From positions 1-64,000 of the forward strand of contig DATAJS010000030.1 of assembly GCA_036262035.1 (NCBI GenBank): a DNA stretch of 64,000 nucleotides, in the 5' to 3' direction. This document shows, piece by piece, positions 35,039-42,701 of the stretch. The notes beneath the pieces are model-generated. The model did not search any database, was not told where the DNA came from, and saw nothing but the letters and a program-made list of their open reading frames with translations. Both the position numbers and the translations under genes were made by a program. Positions within the stretch are counted from its first letter, which is position 1. Each line of letters starts with the position of its first letter. Source of the DNA: Burkholderiales bacterium. Its GTDB lineage: Bacteria; Pseudomonadota; Gammaproteobacteria; Burkholderiales; SG8-41.

Positions 35039-35854
35039 TCAGGACGTGGGTAAACGGCCGCGTCCGGGCGGAGTTGCCGCGCGGGCCTGTTTCGCCAGCG
35101 CGCCGTCGACGAGCCTCGGAAAAAGGGCGTTGAGCCGCACGAAGAAGCGCTCGGGCCGGCCGATCTGGCGCTCGGCCACGCCTGCCGAGATCGCGGCCAC
35201 CACTTCGTGGGCGACGGTCTGCGCATCGTCGACGTGTGCGCCGGTCTTCGCCTGCAGCTCGCGCACCGCCGCGCCGTTCATCGCGGTGTCGGTCGCCCGC
35301 GGAGAGACGTAGGTCACGCGCACGCCGGTCCCGGAAAGCTCTCGCCGCAGCGCCTCCGACAGCCCGCGCAGCGCGAACTTGGTGGCGGAGTACGCGGCAA
35401 AGTTCGGATGTGCGATGGCGCCGAACGTCGAGCCGATGTTCACGATGTGCCCGCGGTCGTGCGCGCCGAAGCGGGCCAGCGCCGCGCGCGTGAGCAGCAG
35501 CGGCGCGGTGAGGTTGATCGCGACGAGCTCCGCGAGCGCGTGCGGGTCTTCGGCGGCGAGCGGACCGAAGCGCTGGATGCCGGCGTTGTTCACGAGCACG
35601 TCGAGACCTTCGAGCGCCTGCGCCGCGGCCTCGACCAGCGCCTCGTGACCGTCGGGGGCCGCGAGATCGAAGGGCAGCGCGACGGCGCTCTGCGCGCCTC
35701 GCGCGCGCGCGTTCTGCACGAGCGCGGCGAGCTTCGCTGCGTTGCGGCCGGCGAGGGCGAGCTTCGCGCCCGCGCGCGCGAGCTCCATCGCGAGCGCGCT
35801 GCCGATGCCGCCCGACGCGCCGGTGAGCAGGACGCGCTTGCCGGCGAGGCTCAT
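35039..35854 (-). CDS. short-chain dehydrogenase/reductase, last gene of the four-gene operon
   Basis: 271 residues from the ATG at 35854, overlapping the preceding stop by 4 bases. It shows the Rossmann start GKRVLLTGASGGIGSALA, the NNAG motif (LVNNAGIQRFG), the catalytic Ser in NIGSTFGAI and the YSATK active site (AAYSATKFALRGLSEALRRE without the first residues). The C-terminal LNALFPRLVDGALAKQ is basic and may touch the membrane. The likely reaction is NAD(P)H-dependent reduction of a carbonyl or oxidation of an alcohol. Its substrate should be the product of the neighbouring acyl-adenylating and di-iron enzymes. Confidence 0.9.
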   Translation of the reverse strand: MSLAGKRVLLTGASGGIGSALAMELARAGAKLALAGRNAAKLAALVQNARARGAQSAVALPFDLAAPDGHEALVEAAAQALEGLDVLVNNAGIQRFGPLAAEDPHALAELVAINLTAPLLLTRAALARFGAHDRGHIVNIGSTFGAIAHPNFAAYSATKFALRGLSEALRRELSGTGVRVTYVSPRATDTAMNGAAVRELQAKTGAHVDDAQTVAHEVVAAISAGVAERQIGRPERFFVRLNALFPRLVDGALAKQARAATPPGRGRLPTS

Positions 35855-36528
35855 GCCGCCTCCCCTATGCTCGACGAGCGCGCCGCGTCCAGCTCGCGGA
35901 AGACGTCTCCGTAAAGCCGGTAGAACACCTTCGCGCAGTGCAGGAGGACGGCGCGGTCGGCCGGATCTTCGAGCCGGTCGACGAGCGTCGCATAGAAGCG
36001 CGTGTGGTCGACGTCGAGCGCGCCGTGCGAGGTGAGATAGGTGAACGCCTTGCGCGGCAGGTGCAGCGACTGCATCAGCGCCTGCGCCGCGCGGCTCGCG
36101 ACCGCGGTGCTGGTGCCTTCGAGCACGAGCACCATGCCGAGGAAGCCGACCGGGTTCACGCGCTCGATGGTGTCGTAGGCGTACGAGACCAGCAGCTCGG
36201 CGGCGAAACCGGGCATCGCGTCGCGCGCGGCCGCCGCGTCGCCGCCGGACTCTCGGATGTCGTCGAGTATCCACTGCTCGTGGCCGGTCTCTTCCTCGAC
36301 GTAGTGCGCCATCGCGATGCGCAGCCAGTTGAGCCGCGCGGGCAGCTTCGCGCCGCACGCCATGATGAGCGGCAGCGTGTGCTTGACGTGGTGATAGGCC
36401 TGGCCGAGGAAAGCGACGTAGTCCGCGCGCGCGAGCTTTCCGGCGGCGCCGTCGCGGATGAAGGGAATGGCGAAGAGCGCGTCGCGTTCGACTCGCGTCG
36501 CCGCGAGCACCTCATCGTAGAACGGCAT
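35851..36528 (-). CDS. haem-oxygenase-like di-iron oxidase family protein
   Basis: 225 residues, all-alpha. It has the fold signature of the iron-containing redox enzyme (Haem_oxygenas_2, TenA/PqqC-like) family. Candidate metal ligands are visible: Glu80 and His83 in EEETGHEQW, Glu137 in LVLEGTS, and His168, Asp172 and His175 in SHGALDVDHTRFY. This set (ExxH, E, HxxxDxxH) matches haem-oxygenase-like di-iron oxidases such as UndA and SznF, which oxidatively cleave or hydroxylate small amino or fatty acyl substrates. Placed between an acyl-adenylating enzyme and an SDR, it probably oxidises an acyl or amino-acyl intermediate. It overlaps the upstream gene by 17 bases and the downstream gene by 4. 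Confidence 0.8.
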   Translation of the reverse strand: MPFYDEVLAATRVERDALFAIPFIRDGAAGKLARADYVAFLGQAYHHVKHTLPLIMACGAKLPARLNWLRIAMAHYVEEETGHEQWILDDIRESGGDAAAARDAMPGFAAELLVSYAYDTIERVNPVGFLGMVLVLEGTSTAVASRAAQALMQSLHLPRKAFTYLTSHGALDVDHTRFYATLVDRLEDPADRAVLLHCAKVFYRLYGDVFRELDAARSSSIGEAA

Positions 36529-38017
36529 CGGGATTCTCTCCGTAAAGCTCGTGCAGCAGATGCCTGTAGGCTTTGATCAGCACGCTGCGGCGTATCCGGC
36601 CGTTCGCGGTGAGCTGACCGTTGCGCGGCGAGAAGGGCTCGCTCGAACGGATCCAGCGCTTCACGCGCGCGTAGTCGGGCAGGTTCAGGTTGACCGCCGC
36701 GATCGCCGCTTCGACCGCTTCGGGCATCGCGCCCTCGCGCGGAGTCACGACCGCGAAGTTCCAAGGCAGCGCCTCCCCGTAGACCCAGGCCTGGGCGATC
36801 GCGTCGGATGCGGTGAGCTCGCTCTCCACCCATTCCGGCGAGACGTTGCGGCCGTACGACGTGATGAACACGTTGCGCCGCCGGCCGGTGAGATAGAGGA
36901 AGCCGTCGTCGTCCATGCGCCCCAGATCGCCGGTCGGATAGCAGTCTCCGTCGAAGGGTGAGCCGTGGGTGTAGCCGAGGAACGTCGCGCCGCGCACGTG
37001 GATCTCGCCGTCGGCGATCGTGACGCCTGCGTGAGGCAGCACGCGCCCGACGCTGCCCGGCCGGTTCGCTTGCGGCGTGTTGAGCGCGACGACCGACGCG
37101 CATTCGGTGAGCCCGTAGCCTTCGTACACCGGAAGCCCGGCAGCGGCGGCGCGCCGGAACAGCTCGTCCGGAACACGCGCGCCGCCGACCGCGAGAAATC
37201 GCAGTGTCCCGGGGCGCGGGGCGCCGCGCTCGATCGCGCGGCACAGCCCTGCGAGCAGCTCGGGCACCGTGATCGCCGTGGTCGCGCGATGCTTCGCCAG
37301 ACACTCGGCCGCGCGCTCCATGCTCATGCCGGCGCCCGCGGCGAGGCCGATCTCCGCGAGCGGCGGCAGCAGCACGCACGCGCCTGCGGACAGCGGTGCG
37401 TAAATCCCGGCGATGTTTTCGAGCAGCAGCGAAAGCGGCAGCAGCGCGAGATGGCGGTCTCGCGGCGTGAACCGCACCGCGGCCGCGAGAGAGCGCGCGA
37501 CCGCTGCGATGGCCGCTTCGCCGAGACACACGCCTTTAGGCGCGTCGGTGGTGCCCGAGGTATAGGTGATCTTTACGGTGTCCGCCGGCAGGGTCGCACG
37601 GGGAAGCGTGAGATCGATCCGGCCGACGCGAATGCCGGCGACGACGAGATCGGTGAGCCGCTTGCAATGTAGGCCATGCTCGCGCAAGCCGGCTTCGTAC
37701 GCGTCGGGCCGGTCGGTGAGGAGCAGGCCCGCGCCTGCGTCGCGCAGCGCGTGGCGTTTCTGCGCTTCCGAGAAGAACGGCGGCAGCGGCAGGCACGTGC
37801 GGCGCGCCCCGGCCAGTGCGAGGTCGAGCGTCACCCATGCGGGCCCGTTGTCGAGCGCGAGCGCGACGGGCGTGTCCGAGCCGCGCAACGCGTGCCGTGC
37901 GGCGTCGATCGCGTTCGTGAGCTCGGCGTAGCTCACCGCGCGCAGGCCGTCGCTCAGCGCACACGCGTCCGGCGTGTCCGCGGCGTGCTGCGCGAGCGCC
38001 GAAACGAGCGCGCTCAC
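36512..38017 (-). CDS. AMP-binding acyl-CoA synthetase / adenylate-forming ligase
   Basis: 501 residues from the GTG at 38017, which overlaps the stop of the preceding gene. The P-loop-like motif is ITYTSGTTDAPKGVCLG, followed by LLPLSLLLENIAGIY, the YEGYGLTECASVVALN motif and YPTGDLGRMDDDGFLYLTGRRRNVFITSYGRNVSPEW (cited in parts: TGDLGRMDDDGFLYLTGR and RNVSPEW). The C-terminal catalytic Lys region is LTANGRIRRS. It resembles long-chain fatty acyl-CoA synthetases of the FAA1 type. It activates a carboxylate, probably a fatty or aromatic acid, for its operon partners; no carrier protein is encoded nearby. Confidence 0.9.
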   Translation of the reverse strand: MSALVSALAQHAADTPDACALSDGLRAVSYAELTNAIDAARHALRGSDTPVALALDNGPAWVTLDLALAGARRTCLPLPPFFSEAQKRHALRDAGAGLLLTDRPDAYEAGLREHGLHCKRLTDLVVAGIRVGRIDLTLPRATLPADTVKITYTSGTTDAPKGVCLGEAAIAAVARSLAAAVRFTPRDRHLALLPLSLLLENIAGIYAPLSAGACVLLPPLAEIGLAAGAGMSMERAAECLAKHRATTAITVPELLAGLCRAIERGAPRPGTLRFLAVGGARVPDELFRRAAAAGLPVYEGYGLTECASVVALNTPQANRPGSVGRVLPHAGVTIADGEIHVRGATFLGYTHGSPFDGDCYPTGDLGRMDDDGFLYLTGRRRNVFITSYGRNVSPEWVESELTASDAIAQAWVYGEALPWNFAVVTPREGAMPEAVEAAIAAVNLNLPDYARVKRWIRSSEPFSPRNGQLTANGRIRRSVLIKAYRHLLHELYGENPDAVLR

Positions 38018-38640
38018 GAGCTGCGGCCTATCGCTGCCGCGGCGTCCGCCACGCGCACCGCGGTCACCTGCGGCGCAGTGTCGTAATAACGGCCCCACCG
38101 CTCGCGTTCAGCCGCCGGGAGCCGTTCCGGTCTCGCCGCGCCGAGCGCGTAAAGAGGAATGCTCAGCGCCGCGAAGTTGTTACGCAGCGCGGGCACCGCG
38201 GTGAATACGACCCACCGCGCGCCGTGCGCGTAGAGATGTCTGGTGAGGAGCCGGATCAGCAGCCGCGCATAACCGGGCCGCAGGATCGCGAGATTGCCGA
38301 CCTCGACGAGCGCATCGCGCGCGACGGCCTCGCCCGCCGCCGCGGACAGCGGTTCTTCGATCGGCGCGCCGAGATAAGTCTCGACGAAAAGCCGTTCCCC
38401 GGCGGCATGGCGCAGACCGCACGCGGCGACGATTTCGGTCCCACGGCTGACCGTCGCGAGGCAGGGCATGAAGGAGGTGATGCGCGCGCCGTACGCGGTT
38501 TCGTATGCCGCGTGAATGAAGCGCTCCACACGCTCGCGCTCCGCCGCAGCGACCAGCTTCAACGCATACGGCGGCGGTGAAGCAGGTGTCGCGGGCTCGG
38601 CTGCCTGCGGTCTGCCGGTAGGTGCAATCGCCTGTCGCAT
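38014..38640 (-). CDS. thermostable-hemolysin-family protein (GNAT-like fold), first gene of operon
   Basis: 208 residues from the ATG at 38640. The family mark is ARITSFMPCLATVSR followed by EIVAACGLRHAAGERLFVE and TYLGAPIEEPL, then EVGNLAILRPGYARLLI, which corresponds to PF12261 (named after a Vibrio thermostable hemolysin). The VEVGNLA and RLLIRLL segments look like an acyl-CoA-binding GNAT core, so the hemolysin label may say little about function; an acyltransferase role is at least as likely. It begins an operon of four genes that all overlap by 4-17 bases. A near-consensus FNR box lies 122 bases upstream. Confidence 0.8.
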   Translation of the reverse strand: MRQAIAPTGRPQAAEPATPASPPPYALKLVAAAERERVERFIHAAYETAYGARITSFMPCLATVSRGTEIVAACGLRHAAGERLFVETYLGAPIEEPLSAAAGEAVARDALVEVGNLAILRPGYARLLIRLLTRHLYAHGARWVVFTAVPALRNNFAALSIPLYALGAARPERLPAAERERWGRYYDTAPQVTAVRVADAAAAIGRSS

Positions 38641-38761
38641 CGGAGGTTCTCGGAGTGCCGCACGACTTCGCGGCGATGCGACAAAAGTATCCGGGACACC
38701 ATCAAAGGGCAGTGAGCACCGCGTGAAGTTATTGTGAAGGCGGCGCCGGGACCGCGTCTTT

Positions 38762-38775
38762 TTGATCCAGGTCAT
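38762..38775. promoter_or_regulatory. near-consensus FNR-type box in a divergent promoter
   Basis: TTGATCCAGGTCAT, one base off TTGAT-N4-RTCAA, between the operon reading left from 38640 and the gene at 38836 (67 bases before it). Confidence 0.5.
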
Positions 38776-38835
38776 GACCGGACGGCGCGGACTCCGTAAG
38801 CTCTCTCTCGAACACGACGCAACGGAGCGACGCCG

Positions 38836-39135
38836 GTGAAGATGGTTTTCCTGGTACACAGCGAGTGGCAGACGCCGCGGGTGATGGAGCTGCTCGCTGC
38901 CTGCGGCATCGATTACTACACGAAATGGGACAGGGCGCAGGGCAAGGGCCGCGGCACCGAGCCTCACCTGGGCACCGGAAGCTATGGCAGCACCAACGCC
39001 GTATTCATGATCGCTTTCGAGGAGGAAGCGCCGCTCGAGGAGCTCGTACGCAGGATCGGTTCGGCAAACGCCGGGATACGACGCCCCGCCGATCGCGTCC
39101 GTCTTTTTCAAATGCCGCTCGAACGCATCGTGTGA
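38836..39135 (+). CDS. small PII-like protein, function unknown
   Basis: 99 residues from a GTG with GGAG eight bases upstream. The order of predicted strands and helices, MKMVFLVHSEWQTPRVMELL, then GIDYYTKWDRAQGKGRGTEP, then NAVFMIAFEEEAPLEELVRRI, looks like a ferredoxin-like PII fold. The loop DRAQGKGRGTEPHLGTGSYG occupies the place of the T-loop and is glycine-rich. Close PII signatures are absent, so this is a PII-superfamily guess, perhaps binding a nucleotide or metal. An FNR-like box upstream and a cytochrome c gene downstream put it in an anaerobic setting. Confidence 0.65.
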   Translation: MKMVFLVHSEWQTPRVMELLAACGIDYYTKWDRAQGKGRGTEPHLGTGSYGSTNAVFMIAFEEEAPLEELVRRIGSANAGIRRPADRVRLFQMPLERIV

Positions 39136-39166
39136 CGCGCTTGCCGCGGCTCGAGCGCACCGGCCG

Positions 39167-39778
39167 TCAACGGGATGCGGGCGGATCCGGATTCAGCATG
39201 TAGGCGATCGCGGCACGCACCTCGCCATCGGTGAGATCGGGCAGACCTCCCCGCGCCGGCATCCCGCCGTGACCGTGGATCGCGGAGCTGACGGTTGCGT
39301 CGAAGCCGTGCGCCAGGCGCGGTATCCACGCTGCGCGATCGCCGATCTTCGGCGCGCCGCCTTTGCCTTCCTGATGACACCGGCTGCACTGCGCCGAGAC
39401 GATCTGTTTGCCGCTGCGCGCAATTCGCGTCGAGCCCACGGGCTCGGTCCACTTGCCGCCGGACTGGTTGACCATGTACGTGATCGCCCGCTCGAGCTCG
39501 AGGTCGCTCAGATCGAAGCGGGCTCCGTGCGGCGGCATGTTACGCACCCCCTTGATCGCGCTTTGCGTGAGCTTCGTGAGGCCGCGCTCGGACCGCGCCT
39601 TCCATGCTTTCGTGTCGCCGATCCTGGGCGCGCCCTGTTCGCCTGTGCCATGGCAGCGGATGCACACTTCCTGCACCGTTTCCTGACCGGTGCGCTCGCG
39701 CTGCACCTGCGCTGCAACCTCGCCCGCGCTCACAGTCGCTGCGAGCGCCGCAATCCCGATCCATTTGGAGCTTTTCAT
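39167..39778 (-). CDS. periplasmic di-haem cytochrome c (cytochrome c5-like, duplicated)
   Basis: 203 residues from the ATG at 39778. Signal peptide MKSSKWIGIAALAATVSAGEVAA. Two class I domains in tandem, each with one haem site and one later Met: CIRCHGTGEQGAPRIGD with MPPHG in the first, and CSRCHQEGKGGAPKIGD with MPARGG in the second. Each half also carries an ELERAITYMV-type helix, so the protein is an internal duplication of a c5-like cytochrome. It should ferry electrons in the periplasm between membrane dehydrogenases and oxidases or the outer-membrane conduit nearby. A perfect FNR box stands 57 bases upstream. Confidence 0.93.
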   Translation of the reverse strand: MKSSKWIGIAALAATVSAGEVAAQVQRERTGQETVQEVCIRCHGTGEQGAPRIGDTKAWKARSERGLTKLTQSAIKGVRNMPPHGARFDLSDLELERAITYMVNQSGGKWTEPVGSTRIARSGKQIVSAQCSRCHQEGKGGAPKIGDRAAWIPRLAHGFDATVSSAIHGHGGMPARGGLPDLTDGEVRAAIAYMLNPDPPASR

Positions 39779-39834
39779 GGTCGTCTCCACTCCGGGTAGG
39801 CGGGCCCATTGTGGTCGGGCGCGCGCAGCGTTCC

Positions 39835-39848
39835 TTGATGTGCGTCAA
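39835..39848. promoter_or_regulatory. FNR-type box before the di-haem cytochrome
   Basis: TTGATGTGCGTCAA, full match to TTGAT-N4-RTCAA, 57 bases before the start at 39778 (minus strand). Confidence 0.75.
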
Positions 39849-39929
39849 AGAAAGGCCGAATCGCGCGTTCGGGATGAAAGCTCGCGCGCCCCGAATCCGA
39901 TGAAGCCGCCCGCGCGCAGGCGATCTCGG

Positions 39930-40682
39930 TCAGGAAATGCGGCGGACTGTCGAGGCGGGCAGCGCGTACGACTCCTCGTGATACGCGCGCAGCCTCGCGA
40001 TGTCGGGAATGCTCACGCGCGGTCCCTGCACGACCAGGAGCCGCTCCGCGGCGAGCTCGTGCAGGATGCGCGAGAAATGCTCCTGGGTGAGATCGAGGTG
40101 CGATGCGATGATGCGCTTCTTCGCGGGAAGCTCCACGATGGCTGCCCCCTGCGACGGCGCGTCCGCTAGCGCAGCCACGAGGAAGTCGACCACGCGGTCG
40201 GTACCGCTGTGCAGCGTCATGTTCTCGACTTCGTGCATCACGCGGCGCAGCCGCCGGGCGAGAGACACGGCCATCCGGTCGGCGAACGCGACATCGCGGC
40301 TCATGGACGCGAGCACCACCGATTTCGCGACGAAGATGAGGTGTGTCGGCACGAGCGCTTCGGCGCACATGAAGTGCGGCTGGCCGAGCAATGCCGCAGC
40401 CTCGCCGAAAGTCTCGCCGCGCCCGACGAGCGCCACCACGCGCTCGGCGTCCTGGGGGCCGCGCAGCGCGAGGCTGACGCGCCCCGAAACCACGGCATGG
40501 ATACCGCCGCACGCGTCGCCGTTCGCGTACAGCATCGTGCCGCGCGCGACATCGAGCGTTTGCGCGCCTTTCGCAAGACGCGCGAACACGCGCCTCGGCA
40601 GTCCGCTGAAAAGCGGTATGGACTCCAGCTCCACGACCGCAGGCTGTAGCGCCACGCTTTCCCCCGAAATGGCCGACGCCAA
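39930..40682 (-). CDS. CRP/FNR-family regulator without N-terminal cysteines
   Basis: 250 residues. A cNMP-like effector domain (residues about 20-140, GIHAVVSGRVSLALRG and GETFGEAAALLGQPHF) is followed by the long dimerisation helix and a winged helix with KKRIIASHLDLTQEHFSRIL. The recognition helix has the E-FSR pattern common in DNR/NarR-type members that bind FNR-like sites. There is no iron-sulfur cysteine cluster, so it cannot sense oxygen as FNR does; haem or nitric oxide sensing is typical of relatives. It is a tandem paralogue of the gene at 40767. Confidence 0.9.
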   Translation of the reverse strand: MASAISGESVALQPAVVELESIPLFSGLPRRVFARLAKGAQTLDVARGTMLYANGDACGGIHAVVSGRVSLALRGPQDAERVVALVGRGETFGEAAALLGQPHFMCAEALVPTHLIFVAKSVVLASMSRDVAFADRMAVSLARRLRRVMHEVENMTLHSGTDRVVDFLVAALADAPSQGAAIVELPAKKRIIASHLDLTQEHFSRILHELAAERLLVVQGPRVSIPDIARLRAYHEESYALPASTVRRIS

Positions 40683-40727
40683 CGGCCATGGCGGTCCGAT
40701 TGTCCGGCACGTCGAATCCGCAGCGCT

Positions 40728-40741
40728 TTGAGGTTCATCAA
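40728..40741. promoter_or_regulatory. near-consensus FNR-type box between the two regulators
   Basis: TTGAGGTTCATCAA, one base off consensus, 46 bases before the regulator starting at 40682; possible autoregulation. Confidence 0.5.
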
Positions 40742-40766
40742 GAAAGCGCAGGTGAGGCGCCGGTGC

Positions 40767-41471
40767 TCAGGCGGTGAGCCCGCGCAGCTTTTCGGAGTCG
40801 AGTATGCGCACCGCGCGTCCTCGTACTTCGATCAGGCCCGCCGCCGCGAGGTCGTGCAGGATGCGCGAGAAGTGCTCGTGGGTGAGATTCAGGTGCGACG
40901 CTATGACGCCTTTCTGTACCGGCAGAATGATCTGGGCCGGCGCGAGATCGTCGGGTTCGGCCATCTGGCTGAGGAGATACGCGCCGACGCGCTGCGTCCC
41001 GTTGCGCACTGTATAGCCTTCGATGACGCCGAAGAGCAGCGACAGCCGGCGGGATAGCGCGAGGATCATGCGGCGCGCAAAAGCGGGCTCGCGCTCGATC
41101 TCTTCCATTACGGTGGATTTCGAGACGTAGAGGAGCTTGCTGTCCGCTATGGCCTCGGCAGTGGTGAGGTACTGCTGGTCGAGAAACATCGCGAACTCGC
41201 CGAACGTCTGGCCGCGGCCGAGGATCTCAACGATCTTCTCGTTGCCGCGCTGGGTCTGGAGCGCGAGCTTCACGTGGCCGTAAACGACCACATAGAAACC
41301 GGCGCAGCGCTGGCCGCGCTGCGCGAGCACGGTCCCCTTGGGGGCGTCTACCGACTCTATACGCTCGGCGATGCGCCGGAGATCGACGGCGTGGATGTCC
41401 TTGAACAGGGGCAGGCTCGCCAGGAAATCCCTGACGTGTATCGGTGACCTGAGCATGTGCGCGCGATCCAT
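40767..41471 (-). CDS. CRP/FNR-family regulator, tandem paralogue
   Basis: 234 residues. Effector domain GFYVVVYGHVKLALQTQRGNEKIVEILGRGQTFGEF (quoted in two parts: GFYVVVYGHVKLALQTQRG and GQTFGEFAMFLDQQYL), then the winged helix KGVIASHLNLTHEHFSRILHD, almost the same recognition helix as in the neighbour. One Cys (RCAGF) lies near residue 65, but no N-terminal cluster exists. The two genes probably arose by duplication and could bind overlapping sites with different effectors. A CTGATTCAGATCAA site stands 49 bases upstream. Confidence 0.9.
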   Translation of the reverse strand: MDRAHMLRSPIHVRDFLASLPLFKDIHAVDLRRIAERIESVDAPKGTVLAQRGQRCAGFYVVVYGHVKLALQTQRGNEKIVEILGRGQTFGEFAMFLDQQYLTTAEAIADSKLLYVSKSTVMEEIEREPAFARRMILALSRRLSLLFGVIEGYTVRNGTQRVGAYLLSQMAEPDDLAPAQIILPVQKGVIASHLNLTHEHFSRILHDLAAAGLIEVRGRAVRILDSEKLRGLTA

Positions 41472-41519
41472 CCGAATGGGAGCGTGAGTCGATAGTCCCG
41501 CTCCTGAGCGGTCTCAATC

Positions 41520-41533
41520 CTGATTCAGATCAA
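41520..41533. promoter_or_regulatory. near-consensus FNR-type box
   Basis: CTGATTCAGATCAA, one base off TTGAT-N4-ATCAA, upstream of the regulator starting at 41471. Confidence 0.5.
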
Positions 41534-41599
41534 ACAATCGGCGCACGAGCGCTGTTTCGACGGTATCCGGCTTCCCGCGCCGCGGCAGCGCAGGAAAGG

Positions 41600-41613
41600 T
41601 TGATGTGAATCAA
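41600..41613. promoter_or_regulatory. FNR-type box before the electron-conduit operon
   Basis: TTGATGTGAATCAA, full match, 73 bases before the cytochrome c gene that opens the NapC-MtrA-MtrB-like operon. Confidence 0.8.
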
Positions 41614-41685
41614 AGTGAAATAGTTTTCCGATCTTTATAGTGAGCGGGCATGTAACGAAAATCGCGAAGCAAAAGGGGGCATGCC

Positions 41686-42024
41686 ATGAAATCCGGTCCG
41701 GGTTTGGTCGTTCCCGCTCTCCTCGTCGCCGCCGGCGCCGCATTCGCCGGCGAAGCGCCCGTCGACGCCGCCGCAGCCGAAGCCCTCGCCAAGAAGAGCG
41801 GATGCCTGAAGTGCCACAGCGTCGCCCAGAAGAAAGACGCACCTTCGTACAAGTCGATCGCCGAGAAATACAAGGGCAAGCCCGACGCCGAGGCGACGCT
41901 CTACAAGCATCTCACCACCAATCCGAAGGTGAAGGTCGACGGCAGGGAAGAGGAACACGACTCGCCGAAGACCAGGAACGAGGGCGAGATCCGCAACCTC
42001 GCGCGATGGGTGCTCTCGAGATAG
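41686..42024 (+). CDS. small periplasmic class I cytochrome c
   Basis: 112 residues. Signal peptide MKSGPGLVVPALLVAAGAAFA, one haem site CLKCHSV near residue 41, KKDAPSYKSIAEKYKG as the usual middle segment, and a C-terminal helix LARWVLSR. There is no clear Met ligand in the expected place near the end (the sequence is HDSPKTRNEGEIRNLA), so the sixth ligand may be His or absent. First gene of a cytochrome operon, 26 bases before the NapC-type gene. It is similar in design to the cytochrome at 62160, which has the same gene neighbours. Confidence 0.9.
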   Translation: MKSGPGLVVPALLVAAGAAFAGEAPVDAAAAEALAKKSGCLKCHSVAQKKDAPSYKSIAEKYKGKPDAEATLYKHLTTNPKVKVDGREEEHDSPKTRNEGEIRNLARWVLSR

Positions 42025-42049
42025 CGCGCCGCGCAGCCGGGAGAACGAC

Positions 42050-42655
42050 GTGCTCAGGAACGCCTGGTCCCGTCTCCGACAGCGCTGCAGTACCTGCGCG
42101 CGCGTTACCCTCATCACCGGCACGACCCTGATCGCACTGGTCGTCGGCGGCCTGCTGATGGTCGCCGGCGCCGCCGGTCTCGCCTGGACCAACCAGGAGA
42201 GCTTCTGCATCGGCTGTCACGAGATGCGGGAGAACGTCTACGCCGAGTTCAAAGGCACCATCCACGACACCAACCGCTCCGGCGTGCGCGCGACCTGTCC
42301 CGACTGCCACGTTCCGCGCGAGGTCGGCCCGATGCTCAGGCGCAAGGTGCAGGCCTCGTTCGAGCTGTGGGGCCACTTCGTAACCGGTGTGATCGACACG
42401 CCCGAGAAATTCAAGGCGCATCGCTACGAGCTCGCCAAGCGCGTGTGGACGCGCATGAAGACCACCGACTCGCTGGAGTGCCGCAACTGCCACAAGGCGG
42501 ACGCGATGAGCAGCGACCTCCAGTCCGAGCGTGCGAAAGCGCGACACGCGAAGGCAAAGGCCGAGGGCAAGACGTGCATCGATTGCCATTTCGGCATCGC
42601 CCACCACGAGCCCGACGGGCCCGGGCCGCAGGACCTGCGGATCGGCAGCAGGTAA
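42050..42655 (+). CDS. NapC/NirT/CymA-family membrane-anchored tetrahaem cytochrome
   Basis: 201 residues from a GTG. One N-terminal membrane anchor (ITGTTLIALVVGGLLMVAGA, residues about 24-43) and four haem sites: CIGCH, CPDCH, CRNCH and CIDCH. The NQESFCIGCHEMRENVYAEF segment is characteristic of quinol-oxidising NapC/NrfH/CymA proteins. It should take electrons from the quinone pool and pass them to the periplasmic decahaem protein encoded next (or the reverse in an iron-oxidising direction). It sits 46 bases before the decahaem gene start. Confidence 0.93.
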   Translation: MLRNAWSRLRQRCSTCARVTLITGTTLIALVVGGLLMVAGAAGLAWTNQESFCIGCHEMRENVYAEFKGTIHDTNRSGVRATCPDCHVPREVGPMLRRKVQASFELWGHFVTGVIDTPEKFKAHRYELAKRVWTRMKTTDSLECRNCHKADAMSSDLQSERAKARHAKAKAEGKTCIDCHFGIAHHEPDGPGPQDLRIGSR

Positions 42656-42701
42656 AACGGCGCGCCCCCGAGCGTGGGGCGTGTCTCGAGGGGGAACGCT
42701 C

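Noticed and set aside
38014..38640. A hemolysin toxin
   Set aside because: The family name comes from one Vibrio protein; sequence and operon context look like an acyltransferase, with no secretion signal.
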